In this document: in pieces, positions 42,773 through 51,292 of the stretch | How the letters are laid out: the number at the start of each line of letters is the position of its first letter | Numbering within the stretch: position 1 is the first letter of the stretch | Assembly: GCA_040753915.1 (NCBI GenBank) | Contig: JBFMDN010000029.1 | Coordinates: 1-64,000 of the forward strand | DNA length: 64,000 nt | Direction of reading: 5' to 3' | Origin: JBFMDN01 sp040753915 | GTDB lineage: Bacteria; Desulfobacterota; Desulfomonilia; Desulfomonilales; Desulfomonilaceae | The notes under the pieces: generated by a model | Seen by the model: the letters and a program-made list of their open reading frames with translations, nothing else | What the model was told of the DNA's origin: nothing | Database searches by the model: none | Made by a program: the position numbers and the translations under genes

Positions 42773-43267
42773 ATGATCGCGGCCGCGGACTGCCATTACC
42801 GGCACGGCAGTGCCAGGTGCGCAGCAATCCTGTTTCGCGATTGGGGCGTGCCGAAGCCGGATTTCCAGGTGAGCGGCTTCCTCGGCCAGACGGCCCCCTA
42901 TGAGCCGGGCAGCTTCTACAAACGCGAGCTGCCGTGCCTTCTGAAAATACTCGATCAGGCAAGGGGTCTCTTTCATACCGTCGTCATAGACGGATATGTC
43001 TGGCTGGCACCGGATGATAGGCCAGGTCTCGGGGCTCATCTTTACCGATCGATGGCCGGCTCGATCGCTGTCGTGGGAGTGGCGAAGACCCCTTTTCGGG
43101 GATCCCCCAATGCTCACAGGGTCTTTCGAGGGAGAAGTCGCAGGCCTTTGTACATCACCGCAGCCGGAATGAGCCCCCAGGAAGCTGCGGAGCGCGTTAA
43201 GCTCATGGACGGAGCGCACAGGATACCGACCCTCCTGAAGCTGGTTGACAAGCTCTGCAGGGCCTGA
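42773..43267 (+). CDS. nfi-like: Divergent endonuclease V
   Basis: A 164-residue protein related to endonuclease V, which cuts one base past deoxyinosine in DNA or inosine in RNA. The three acidic metal ligands appear in place: AAADCHYRHG (Asp), YEPGSFYKRELP (Glu, in the YVPGFLAFRE motif) and TVVIDGYVWL (Asp, in the DG-x-G motif). GLGAHLYRSM, VVGVAKTPFRG and PLYITAAGMSPQEAAERV match the rest. It is shorter than usual (about 220 residues) and lacks the normal GHGxxHPR loop after the DG, so substrate choice may differ. ATG 42773 is fixed by AGGAGGAGG; a longer frame from 42725 would overlap the YdcF stop. Confidence 0.8.
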   Translation: MIAAADCHYRHGSARCAAILFRDWGVPKPDFQVSGFLGQTAPYEPGSFYKRELPCLLKILDQARGLFHTVVIDGYVWLAPDDRPGLGAHLYRSMAGSIAVVGVAKTPFRGSPNAHRVFRGRSRRPLYITAAGMSPQEAAERVKLMDGAHRIPTLLKLVDKLCRA

Positions 43268-43269
43268 CT

Positions 43270-43322
43270 GCAGCATTTCGTAAATACGGTCACGGCTTCC
43301 GAACCGGCAACCCTCCGATCCC
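43270..43322 (+). repeat. Shared intergenic segment, copy B
   Basis: GCAGCATTTC, then CGGTC-CGG-TTCC-AACCGGC and CCGATCCC at the same spacing as 33835-33886. It lies between the converging endonuclease V and MBL-fold genes. Confidence 0.5.
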
Positions 43323-43324
43323 TT

Positions 43325-44068
43325 TTACTTGCCCGACTTGTCTGTCATCCTCAATTCTACGCCAGAGACATTTTTCAGCAATTCTGGAAGCTTGGAAACA
43401 TCCGTGTTTCCCATAGCAAAGTGATACGGATAAAGAATTCGCGGCTTGATCGCGTTTGCAGCCTCCGCAGCCATCTCAGCGGTCATGGTGTATGGCAAGT
43501 TCACGGGCAGGAAAGCCACGTCGATCCCCTTGAGGTCCTTCATTTCAGGAATGAATTCCGTATCTCCAGCTACGTAAACCTTCAGATTGGCAAAGGAGAT
43601 GACGTACCCATTGCCCCTGCCTTTGGGGTGGTATGGCTGGCCTGACTCCCGCTTGTGAACAATGTTGTACGCTGGCACGGCTTGGACCTGAAAGCCTCCC
43701 ACTGCCTTGGTGTCACCGTTCTCCATCACTATGGCGTCCTTGACCTTCTCTTGTGCTGCCTTCGACGCGGCCAAAAGTGTCCTGTCTGTCCTGATCTTGG
43801 CGATCGCGGCAGGATCGGTATGATCTGGGTGCTCGTGAGTAATGAGTATTACGTCGGCTTTCGGTAGCTTCGAATAGTCTGCCACCTTGCTGAACGGATC
43901 CACGAACAGGACCTTGCCTTGGAATTTGAACATGAGCGATCCGTGTCCGAGTAGAGTTATCTCGAGATCTCCCTGGTCCGTTTTCATCACGTCTGTCCGA
44001 TCCGCGTGGCATAGTCCCACGCTCGCGATAAGGACAGTCAAAGCAACTGCAAAGAACTCTTTTATCAT
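43325..44068 (-). CDS. Exported MBL-fold metal-dependent hydrolase
   Basis: A 247-residue metallo-beta-lactamase-fold protein related to the UPF0173/UlaG-like group. The start ATG 44068 follows GGAGGAAG; it opens a signal peptide (KEFFAVALTVLIASVGLCHA), so the enzyme should be periplasmic, unlike cytoplasmic UPF0173 members. Metal-binding motif HEHPDHTD (HxHxDH) is near residue 80, with GHGSLMFKFQGKVLFVDPFSK before it. YHPKGRGNGYVISFANLKVYVAGDTEFIPEM supplies the following His and Asp, and LYPYHFAMGNTDV the last His. Likely hydrolyses a phosphoester or lactone; substrate unknown. A single leftward gene. Confidence 0.88.
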   Translation of the reverse strand: MIKEFFAVALTVLIASVGLCHADRTDVMKTDQGDLEITLLGHGSLMFKFQGKVLFVDPFSKVADYSKLPKADVILITHEHPDHTDPAAIAKIRTDRTLLAASKAAQEKVKDAIVMENGDTKAVGGFQVQAVPAYNIVHKRESGQPYHPKGRGNGYVISFANLKVYVAGDTEFIPEMKDLKGIDVAFLPVNLPYTMTAEMAAEAANAIKPRILYPYHFAMGNTDVSKLPELLKNVSGVELRMTDKSGK

Positions 44069-44278
44069 GGTGTCTTCCTCCGGGTCGGGCTCCGAGAGAA
44101 ATCCTATGGCCATCGCTGTGACGGCTCGGAATCCCCTCGCCGGGCGAGAGTGCCCCCTGAATTCTCATAAAGGACCTACGGCTGAAAATCAATGGGCAGA
44201 CCGCGCAGGGCTATCGATCGATTCATGCCAAAGAAGAGAGTGGCCTAGGGCCGCGTGGTGTGGCATGCCCGCGGGAGA

Positions 44279-44308
44279 GGCGCTTCGAGAAGCGCCCGGA
44301 TTTCGGGC
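44279..44308. terminator. Strong overlapping hairpins downstream of the Tyr/Pro-rich gene
   Basis: GGCGCTTC-GA-GAAGCGCC (44279-44296) is a perfect eight-pair stem, overlapping GCCCG-GATTT-CGGGC (44294-44308). Placed about 70 bases past the leftward gene's stop, it could stop transcription, though no T-run follows, or act as a REP. Confidence 0.4.
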
Positions 44309-44375
44309 GGTTCCCGAACCGTGTTCACAAACTCTGGCAGCCGTGGCACCGGGTATTCAGGATCCCGGCGTTGTA

Positions 44376-44699
44376 TCAGTGCCAGTCATTGGTATTGTAG
44401 TTGGGCAGATTGAACGTGCGCCACGTACCGTAATCCCAGTCAAAGGGAATGGGATAGAAGGGGTAATGGAGCCCGGTAATATTGCTCATATACCTGTCGT
44501 ACCTGTAGGTCTCTTGGGGAGGCTGTTTAGCGTCCTGAGGCTCGAAGAATCGCTCCGCGTAGTACCACATCCCGTAGTAGCCGGGCGGGAAGCTTCTCAT
44601 GAAGCGGGGGTCATAATCCCGTGCCCAAAGGCTCGAAGTCATACCCGCTACGAGACACAGGGCAACGATGAAGACTGCTGTGCGAAAAACGAGGCGCAT
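44376..44699 (-). CDS. Small exported Tyr/Pro-rich protein
   Basis: A 107-residue secreted protein of unknown function. The start is well supported by AAAGGAG six bases upstream of ATG 44699. The signal peptide (RLVFRTAVFIVALCLVAGMTSSLWA) is followed by an aromatic, Pro-rich mature part: DPRFMRSFPPGYYGMWYYAERFF, then QPPQETYRYDRY and YPFYPIPFDWDYGTW. No Cys, no known domain. It lies behind a near-consensus promoter at 44739-44768, so it is a single-gene transcription unit, and it may be an envelope or surface structural protein. Confidence 0.75.
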   Translation of the reverse strand: MRLVFRTAVFIVALCLVAGMTSSLWARDYDPRFMRSFPPGYYGMWYYAERFFEPQDAKQPPQETYRYDRYMSNITGLHYPFYPIPFDWDYGTWRTFNLPNYNTNDWH

Positions 44700-44738
44700 G
44701 ATATCTCCTTTGCCGACCGTGCGACCAGCTTCGTCCTA

Positions 44739-44768
44739 AGCATATCAAATAAAGGCATTATATGTCAA
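44739..44768 (-). promoter_or_regulatory. Sigma-70-type promoter for the Tyr/Pro-rich gene
   Basis: On the minus strand TTGACA (44768-44763) and TATGCT (44744-44739) are 18 bases apart. The predicted start near 44732 leaves about 33 bases before the start codon. Confidence 0.65.
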
Positions 44769-44881
44769 TGGGATAAGTAGGGTATCTCAACTATTTTCTT
44801 GGCCGCGGCCGCGCCGCATCGCCGCGTAGTAAAGTGCAAAGAGCCGTCACGAGTGCAGACTGTGCCGGAGTGCAACCGCCA

Positions 44882-45120
44882 ATGATAGCGGACGAACAAG
44901 ATTGCTCGAACATCCTTGAGAAGGGCGAGACGCTTACAGTCGAGTTTAAGAGCGAGGTGAGACCGCTTTCTGGTCGAGAGCTCGGTACGGCTGTGGTAGC
45001 ACTTGCGAATACCGAGGGGGGTGATCTCCACATGGGAGTTGAGGACAATGGTAGGGTCAATTGACGATGACGGTTTGACCATCTCCAATCCCGGCGGATT
45101 CGTAGAAGGGGTGACGTTTA
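44882..45120 (+). pseudogene. Remnant of an AlbA_2 / RecG-like DNA-binding protein
   Basis: ATG 44882 opens a frame reading LEKGETLTVEFKSEVRPLSG and VVALANTEGGDLHMGVEDNG, the N-terminal AlbA_2 (Schlafen AAA_4-like) domain, which stops at TGA 45062-45064. In another frame the next bases read IDDDGLTISNPGGFVEGVT, matching the much later HATPase_c_4-type segment of the same protein family (typically IsNPGGlpegit). At least 200 codons between the two are missing and the frame is shifted, so this is a deletion-scarred gene. Full-length relatives are transcription regulators or parts of mobile or defence-linked elements. Confidence 0.75.
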
Positions 45121-45356
45121 TTCACTTGTTAATGAAGGAGAAATTAGGCAGAGCGGCGAGTGCAAGAGTGTTGTTCATCAGCGTAAGCGCTAAGAATATA
45201 CGCCGAACGTTAATTTTTTGGGTCATCTCATGCGCCAAGCGCATATTGGAAGCAAGGCTGCTCACCGCCAATCTTGTCCTAAACCTGACTGGATGAAAAG
45301 ACGCTTTCCACCCACCCCCATTCCAAGTGCGCGTTACAATAGATGATCGAAATCGC

Positions 45357-47837
45357 TCAACCCTTTGGCAAAGAAAAATAGAAAGTCGTGCCCTTGTTAG
45401 GTTCCGATTCAAGCCAGATTTTGCCACCATGGCTTTCGACGATCTTTTTCGCAATCGTCAAACCGATTCCCGTTCCCCCATATTGGGAAGGAGGGTGCAA
45501 CCTCTTGAAAATAAGAAATATTCTGTCAAAGTATTCCTTCTCTATCCCAATGCCGTTATCCGAAACGCTGAAATGCCACATCCGCTCGTGCTCTTCACAA
45601 GAGACGTGAATAGATGGTGGCTCTTTACCCCTGAATTTCAAGGCATTTGAGAGCAAGTTGCGAAGGACCTGCTCCACCTGGATTTTGTCGGCAATGACCG
45701 TAGGCAGTGGATCATGTGTTATGCTGGCGCTGCTCTCTTGTACCAAAGAACCCAAATCTTCCACGCATGAATGGAGGGCGTCCTCCAAATCAACCGGCTC
45801 GAAAGAAGGCTTGGATCCCCCTATGCGAGAATAAACTAGGAGATCACGGATTAATTTGATAGCTCTGTCCGCTGCTTCAACCGTGTAACGAATAAGCCGA
45901 TCCGCATCTGAATCCAGCTTTGAACAATATCTTTTCTCAAAAATCTGCACTGTTGTTATGACGTTGCGGAGGGGTTCCTGGAGATCGTGGGAGGACACGT
46001 ACGCAAACTGGGAAAGCTCTTCATTCGAGGCAGACAAACCGGCCAGAGCTTCCCGCAATTCCCTCTCTGTCTCCTTTTGTTTCTGGATGCGAAGAGCCAA
46101 TTCAGCATTTGCCCGAGCCAAGTCCGCGGTACGCTCACTGACCCGCATTTCGAGCTCGTCATGGGCCTGTTGGAGAGCTCGCTCAGCACGTCTTAATTCT
46201 GTTACATCATAAAAAGCGGTAAGAGATTGGAGATAGTTACCTCCTTCATCCCGCCGGGCAGAGGACGACAGAAGCACGTCGATTACTTCTCCGTTCCGTT
46301 TGACCATCCTATAGGGAACATCCTTAACCTTTCCTGTCTCAAGGAAATGCGGTATGAAATGATCCTCGGCTTCGCGCCTAGATTCCTCCGTGAGAAAGTC
46401 AGTCGGCCGTCTCCCGATTACTTCGGACCGTTCGTAGCCGAGAAGCTCCAACCAATTGTCGCTTACATGGATGATGTTGAAGGATGCATCCACAGAATGG
46501 AGAGGCACTGGAGCCTTCTCGAACAGGTACCGAAAGCGCTGTTCGTTCTCCCGCAATTCTGCCTCGATCCGTTTTCGCTCAACTATTTCCTGAGCCAGTT
46601 GTTCGTTCGCGGCTTTGAGCTCTTTCGTTCGAAGGTCCACCTGACGAGCCAGCTCGTCGTGCCAGTTCTGAACATGATCAATGAGAGAATTAAAGGTCCT
46701 TGAAAGCGCTTCTATTTCCGGGGGTCCCTTGACTTCGGATCGAGCGGCCAGATTTCCTCTGCTGACTTCCTCTGCTGTTTGGCTCAGTACGCGAATGGGG
46801 CGAGAAATTCGCGTTCCGGTCCACAGACCGGCCATGGTGACCAAAACGATTGCCCCGATCCCTACTACTATTGCACTCTCGATCTGTTTCCACAGAGGAG
46901 CGAAGACCTCGCCGGCATCCTGCTTAACTACCATTCCCCATCCCTGATTTTGTACAATCGGGACAAAACGGTATGCAGCCAAGACAGGGACACCCCGATA
47001 GTCGTGAGCCTCGATTATGCCGGTTCCACCTTGTGCAGCAAGCCTAGCAGGAGGTGCGCCGATTTTATGCTCGAGCACTCTGGCCCTACTCCCGTCTGCC
47101 AGGGGGTACTTGAGGGACATAAGAACCGCTCTTTCCTGAGAAACCAACAGGATTTCACCGGTCTCTCCCAATCCCTCGCCCACATAGAGCATTGGCCTGA
47201 CAAAGTTCTCCATGTAAACGTACACAAGGAGGATGGGGGCTCTTTCACGGTTGGAAATGTCTCCCGACCAACGTACCGATTTTGCCGCAATCAGGTATGT
47301 TGTATCATCCAACGGGTCGCGCTCCACTTCCACAGCGAGCGTACCAGGTTGAGAGGCAGCCTTCTCGAATGATTTGAAATGGGATATGGCAGCGTTCGTC
47401 TCGTCTTCTTTGGTGGAAACCAGTATCCGGCCGGTGGCCGAATCGGCTAGTAGGATTCTCGAATAGCGCGGATAAGCTCTCAGGACTTCTTGGAAGAGCT
47501 TGGTGACAGGAACGCGTTTCTGTCTTTCTTCATGGGTGGTCTCCGAGGTTCTTTCCGATCCCGGAGTGCTCTGCTGAAAAACGTTTGCCAAAGTCTCGTT
47601 GCTGGCCAGTGTCCGGACATCGCTCTTGACTTCATTGAGCCAGATTTCCAAGCGCTCCTTCTTTAGATCCGCTACCAGATTCAGATACTTGAGCACCTGG
47701 ACTTTTTCGTGGCCGTACGTGCCCTTGTAATCAGTGAAGGGAATTCCGAACGTAGTGGCAAAACCAATGACCACAGAAACGAGCACTGACGCGAAAATAA
47801 CACCAAAAGCAATTTTGAAGCTGAGACTGAATCCCAA
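45357..47837 (-). CDS. Cache-HAMP-PAS sensor histidine kinase
   Basis: A 826-residue membrane sensor kinase. An N-terminal helix (residues 5-28, FKIAFGVIFASVLVSVVIGF), a long periplasmic ligand-binding dCache-like domain (about 35-320), and a second helix (about 322-345, IVVGIGAIVLVTMAGLW) precede HAMP (about 346-400). Then come a coiled coil, one PAS domain (about 440-560; RFRYLFEKAPVPLHSVDASFNIIHVSDNWLELLGY region), a second coiled coil, HisKA with YVSSHDLQEPLRN (His near 615), and HATPase with NLLSNALKF, DNGIGIE and GTGIGLTIAKKIV. It has no receiver domain and no adjacent response regulator. TTG 47837 is the first usable start; a longer in-frame stretch without ATG/GTG lies upstream. The signal it senses is unknown. 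Confidence 0.9.
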   Translation of the reverse strand: MGFSLSFKIAFGVIFASVLVSVVIGFATTFGIPFTDYKGTYGHEKVQVLKYLNLVADLKKERLEIWLNEVKSDVRTLASNETLANVFQQSTPGSERTSETTHEERQKRVPVTKLFQEVLRAYPRYSRILLADSATGRILVSTKEDETNAAISHFKSFEKAASQPGTLAVEVERDPLDDTTYLIAAKSVRWSGDISNRERAPILLVYVYMENFVRPMLYVGEGLGETGEILLVSQERAVLMSLKYPLADGSRARVLEHKIGAPPARLAAQGGTGIIEAHDYRGVPVLAAYRFVPIVQNQGWGMVVKQDAGEVFAPLWKQIESAIVVGIGAIVLVTMAGLWTGTRISRPIRVLSQTAEEVSRGNLAARSEVKGPPEIEALSRTFNSLIDHVQNWHDELARQVDLRTKELKAANEQLAQEIVERKRIEAELRENEQRFRYLFEKAPVPLHSVDASFNIIHVSDNWLELLGYERSEVIGRRPTDFLTEESRREAEDHFIPHFLETGKVKDVPYRMVKRNGEVIDVLLSSSARRDEGGNYLQSLTAFYDVTELRRAERALQQAHDELEMRVSERTADLARANAELALRIQKQKETERELREALAGLSASNEELSQFAYVSSHDLQEPLRNVITTVQIFEKRYCSKLDSDADRLIRYTVEAADRAIKLIRDLLVYSRIGGSKPSFEPVDLEDALHSCVEDLGSLVQESSASITHDPLPTVIADKIQVEQVLRNLLSNALKFRGKEPPSIHVSCEEHERMWHFSVSDNGIGIEKEYFDRIFLIFKRLHPPSQYGGTGIGLTIAKKIVESHGGKIWLESEPNKGTTFYFSLPKG

Positions 47838-48058
47838 TCGTAATCGATCTTTCTCGGACCCGAAACACTCAGCCCGCGAGAAACTCGGTAATTGTTGGAA
47901 AGAGTAAAGAATAACCGCGACATAAAAGGTTATATGAGAAATCGTGAATCGTCAAATCCTTTCAAGGATGGAGACCTATTCTTTCCGATTGCCACTGGGA
48001 CGCGTCTCGTATTAAGAATAGAGGTTCCAATTGGGCCCCGGAGAAGGAGGTGTTCACC

Positions 48059-48823
48059 ATGCAGTGCAGACCCGATCTTACAGGCAAGGTCGCTATCGTG
48101 ACAGGCGGAGGAAAAGGAATCGGAAGAGCTATTGCTCTGGGGCTGGCAGAAGCCGGCGCCGCGGTTGTGGTGGCAGCCCGCACTGCCTCGGAGATTGAAT
48201 CCGTGGCCAAGGAGATAGAAGCCCGGAAGGGTCGAGGCAAGGCCGTTACTACCGATCTGATGCAGAGCGAACAGATTCAAGCCTTGGTCGACGCAACCGT
48301 TGCGTCATTCGATGCCGTGGACATCCTTATCAATAATGCGGCGAGAAGTTTTTTCAGGCCACTCATAGACTTGCGTGAGGACGGATTCGACAAGATCTTT
48401 GACACAAACGTGAAAGGCATGTTTCTTCTCAGTAGAGCCGCAGCAAAAATCATGATGCGGCAAGGCGGCGGCAGGATCGTGAACATCACCAGTGTGGCTG
48501 CCGAAAGAGGAGGCCCCATGATGGGAGTTTACAACGCCAGCAAAGCTGCTGTTCGCATGCTGACCATGTGCATGGCAACTGAATGGGCTTCTATGAACGT
48601 TCTTGTGAATGCGGTGGGACCCGGAATGACGAGAACCCACTTCAGCCAACCCATATGGGCGAATCCGGAAATGGAAAGACAGCTCATCTCACGTATTCCT
48701 TTAGCGAGACTGGCAGAACCGGACGACATAGTAGGAGCCGTGCTGTTCCTTTGCTCGGAGGAGGCCAGATTCATCACAGGACAAACGATCTATGTGGACG
48801 GAGGAGCCCTGGCTGCGTCATGA
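48059..48823 (+). CDS. Short-chain dehydrogenase/reductase (FabG-like)
   Basis: A 254-residue classical SDR. The cofactor loop VTGGGKGIGRAIALGLAEAG is near residue 16; ILINNAARSFF (NNAG-type), the catalytic Ser in IVNITSVAAERGG, and YNASKAAV (YxxxK) are all present. TGQTIYVDGGALA closes the protein as in FabG-like enzymes. The start ATG 48059 follows AGGAGG. It probably oxidises or reduces a hydroxyacyl-CoA or alicyclic alcohol with NAD(P). The dehydratase-type pair begins 39 bases downstream, suggesting it acts in the same aromatic or acyl-CoA pathway. Confidence 0.93.
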   Translation: MQCRPDLTGKVAIVTGGGKGIGRAIALGLAEAGAAVVVAARTASEIESVAKEIEARKGRGKAVTTDLMQSEQIQALVDATVASFDAVDILINNAARSFFRPLIDLREDGFDKIFDTNVKGMFLLSRAAAKIMMRQGGGRIVNITSVAAERGGPMMGVYNASKAAVRMLTMCMATEWASMNVLVNAVGPGMTRTHFSQPIWANPEMERQLISRIPLARLAEPDDIVGAVLFLCSEEARFITGQTIYVDGGALAAS

Positions 48824-48862
48824 GCCTTCTTGCGCCGGTTGAATCTCGAATTGGAGGACTTG

Positions 48863-49993
48863 ATGAAGACACATGACCCGTGGAAGCGGTTTCAAGAGGT
48901 CGCAGAATCTCCGTGGCCGTTTGTCCGCGCGTGGAAGAAGAATACAAGACGGAAGATCGTGGGTCACCTTCTCCCGGATGTCCCGGAAGAAATCATTCAC
49001 GCAGCAGGAGCTTTACCGGTAGCCATTGAAGGTGCCGGTGTACCAGTCCGGCTTTCTCAGAACCAGATTCCGGGGTACAGTTGCAGTCATTCCATGGGAG
49101 CCCTGGAGCTCGCTCTCAGCGGCGAGCTGGGGGATTTCGACGGGATGGTCATTCCCTATGTCTGTGATACCACGAGAAATCTGTTTCACATATGGACTCA
49201 TTCCTTTCCATGGATGACCAATGAATTCTTGCGTCTTCCCAAACGCATAGGCCATCCGAAAGCCAAGGAATACCTGCGAGCCGAATTTGCACGCTTTTTC
49301 CAATCAATGGCGAAACTCACCGGGTCGGACAACGGCACTGAAGAGCTTGCTGCGAGTGTGGAGTTGTATAACCGGAGCCGCCAGGCCCTTCGCAGAGCAT
49401 ATGAGATGAAGCTGGAACATCCAGCGGTCTGGACGTCGGAGCGCGTGCAAACGGTGTTTTCCGCTTCCCTCAGGATGCCGAGGGACGAGCATCTCGTGTG
49501 GATGGACGATTTACCGTGGAATGAGCCCGTTCAGGAAACGGGATCGAGAATTCCAATCTATGTTCGCGGCAAAGTGTGGGATCCGCCCCACATTCTGGAT
49601 CTTTTGGACAACCTTGGTCTGCTCGTCGTGGAAGACGAAATCGTGACTGGTTATCGGGCCGTAGCGCAAGACGCAGTCGGTGATGATCCCCTGGAAGCTC
49701 TGGTCACGCGCCATGTTGCTACAACCCCGTACACGGGCTATCACCAGGATCCAGAACAAATGACAGCGGCTTTCGTAGACCGTGTCCGCGCCAGTGGAGC
49801 TCACGGAGTGATCTTTCTCAACCCGAAATTCTGCGAGGCAGCCGGATTTGACACTCCCGATTTTCGCGCTGCTCTCGAAAGCGCTCAGATTCCCACACTC
49901 GTCCTGGAAACTTCCTCCCGGGGCTATTCACTCGGCCAGCTTGAGGTTCGGCTGGAAGCTTTCCGGGAGATGCTCGCATCAGACCTGCCATGA
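48863..49993 (+). CDS. 2-hydroxyacyl-CoA dehydratase / benzoyl-CoA reductase-type subunit (BcrC/HgdB-like)
   Basis: A 376-residue protein of the HgdAB/BcrBC family, whose heterodimer carries [4Fe-4S] clusters and receives electrons at very low potential from an ATP-driven activator. The N-terminal domain reads GHLLPDVPEEIIHAAGALPVAI, PGYSCSHSMGALELALSG (first Cys) and MVIPYVCDTTRNLFHIW (second Cys). The C-terminal half ends with GVIFLNPKFCEAAGFDTP (third Cys), IPTLVLETSSR. The Cys spacing fits cluster ligands in this family. ATG 48863 has GGAGG seven bases upstream. It is followed at once by the partner subunit. Substrate is unknown: benzoyl-CoA, other aryl-CoA, or a 2-hydroxyacyl-CoA. Confidence 0.9.
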   Translation: MKTHDPWKRFQEVAESPWPFVRAWKKNTRRKIVGHLLPDVPEEIIHAAGALPVAIEGAGVPVRLSQNQIPGYSCSHSMGALELALSGELGDFDGMVIPYVCDTTRNLFHIWTHSFPWMTNEFLRLPKRIGHPKAKEYLRAEFARFFQSMAKLTGSDNGTEELAASVELYNRSRQALRRAYEMKLEHPAVWTSERVQTVFSASLRMPRDEHLVWMDDLPWNEPVQETGSRIPIYVRGKVWDPPHILDLLDNLGLLVVEDEIVTGYRAVAQDAVGDDPLEALVTRHVATTPYTGYHQDPEQMTAAFVDRVRASGAHGVIFLNPKFCEAAGFDTPDFRAALESAQIPTLVLETSSRGYSLGQLEVRLEAFREMLASDLP

Positions 49994-50008
49994 ATGAAGG
50001 AACAGCGA

Positions 50009-51217
50009 ATGGACCCCATTAGAGCTCTCAAACAGATAAAGCAGATCACGACCGACTATTTCACCTCTGCACACATGGCGAAGCACAATAAGAAGTTCAT
50101 TGCATACTGCAATGTCTTCACTCCCGTGGAGATCCTCTACGCAATGGACATGATCCCCGTTTATCCCGAAAACCATGCAGCTATTCTGGGCGCACGGAAA
50201 ATGTCCCCAGAGGTTCTCCCTGCGGCCGAAGCTATGGGCTATTCCATGGACTTGTGCTCCTACAGCCGCTGCGATATCGGATCCATCAAGACCGGGGTCA
50301 GCCCAACCTGGGGATTACCCAAACCTGATCTTCTGCTGGTATGCAACGCGCAGTGCGGGACCTTAACCAAGTGGTTCGAAGTGCTGGGCAGAATGTATCA
50401 CGTCCCCATGGTGCTGATAGACGTCCCCCATTCAGGTTCGGGAGAACAAGACCCCGCGGCGGAACGGTACGTCCGATCCCAACTGGAAGAACTGGTCGAA
50501 ATAGTGCAACGTGTCACCGGCGCCCCCCTCGACCCCGACAAACTTCGCGAAACGATTAGGCTTTCTCGGAAAGCTTCAGACCTTTGGACGCGTATGCTCG
50601 AACTGGGAGCAATGAAGCCTTCTCCCATCACAGTTTTCGATCAATTTGTCTCTATGTTTCCCATAGTCTCGCAACGCGGCACTCAGGCGGCGGTGGATTT
50701 CTATGGGGCTATGGTGGAAGAGCTCGAAGATCGAGTGGCACGTGGGGTCGGGGCATTGGAAAATGAAAGGTTTCGTCTGTTTTGGGACAATCTTCCCATC
50801 TGGCCCGAATTGCGCCGACTTTCTGACGTTCTCGAGAAGCGAGGTGCCAGTGTCGTCACCTCAATTTACACGTGGGCATGGGGCAAATTGGCTGTGGATG
50901 AGAGCGACCCCTTGGCCGATTACACAGAGCAGTATCTGTACACGTTCAATCTACACTTGGCCAGACGGATCGACCTTTACTCCGAAATGGCGAAGCAGTA
51001 CCAACTGGACGGATTTCTCTATCATTCCAATAGGAGCTGCAAGTACATATCACAGGACATCCCCCTACTAAGAGCAGCAGTGGCTGAGAAAACGGGCGTT
51101 CCTGGTGTCATCCTCGAAGCCGATCACAATGATCCGCGGCTGTACACCATGGAATTGCTTGAACGTCAAATCGAGAGCTTCCTGGATTTGCTAACTGCTC
51201 AAAAAGGGACCGGTTAG
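50009..51217 (+). CDS. 2-hydroxyacyl-CoA dehydratase / benzoyl-CoA reductase-type subunit (BcrB/HgdA-like)
   Basis: A 402-residue partner of the previous protein. FIAYCNVFTPVEILYAMDMIPVYPEN is the family's conserved N-terminal segment, followed by MGYSMDLCSYSRCDIGS (Cys pair), LVCNAQCGTLTKWFE, and in the C-terminal domain DGFLYHSNRSCKYISQD and GVPGVILEADHNDPRLYT, the family's closing motifs. ATG 50009 has AAGGA seven bases upstream; ATG 49994 directly after the previous stop is an alternative. The activator ATPase (HgdC/BcrAD type) needed to energise this complex is not found in the window, so it must be encoded elsewhere or the pair uses another electron donor. Confidence 0.9.
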   Translation: MDPIRALKQIKQITTDYFTSAHMAKHNKKFIAYCNVFTPVEILYAMDMIPVYPENHAAILGARKMSPEVLPAAEAMGYSMDLCSYSRCDIGSIKTGVSPTWGLPKPDLLLVCNAQCGTLTKWFEVLGRMYHVPMVLIDVPHSGSGEQDPAAERYVRSQLEELVEIVQRVTGAPLDPDKLRETIRLSRKASDLWTRMLELGAMKPSPITVFDQFVSMFPIVSQRGTQAAVDFYGAMVEELEDRVARGVGALENERFRLFWDNLPIWPELRRLSDVLEKRGASVVTSIYTWAWGKLAVDESDPLADYTEQYLYTFNLHLARRIDLYSEMAKQYQLDGFLYHSNRSCKYISQDIPLLRAAVAEKTGVPGVILEADHNDPRLYTMELLERQIESFLDLLTAQKGTG

Positions 51218-51292
51218 GAGTGCTCTTGGCCTCGGCCCTTCCGTGATTCCGTAATGACAGCGGTGTACTGGCGCTCTCCAAGAAAGCTTAAA

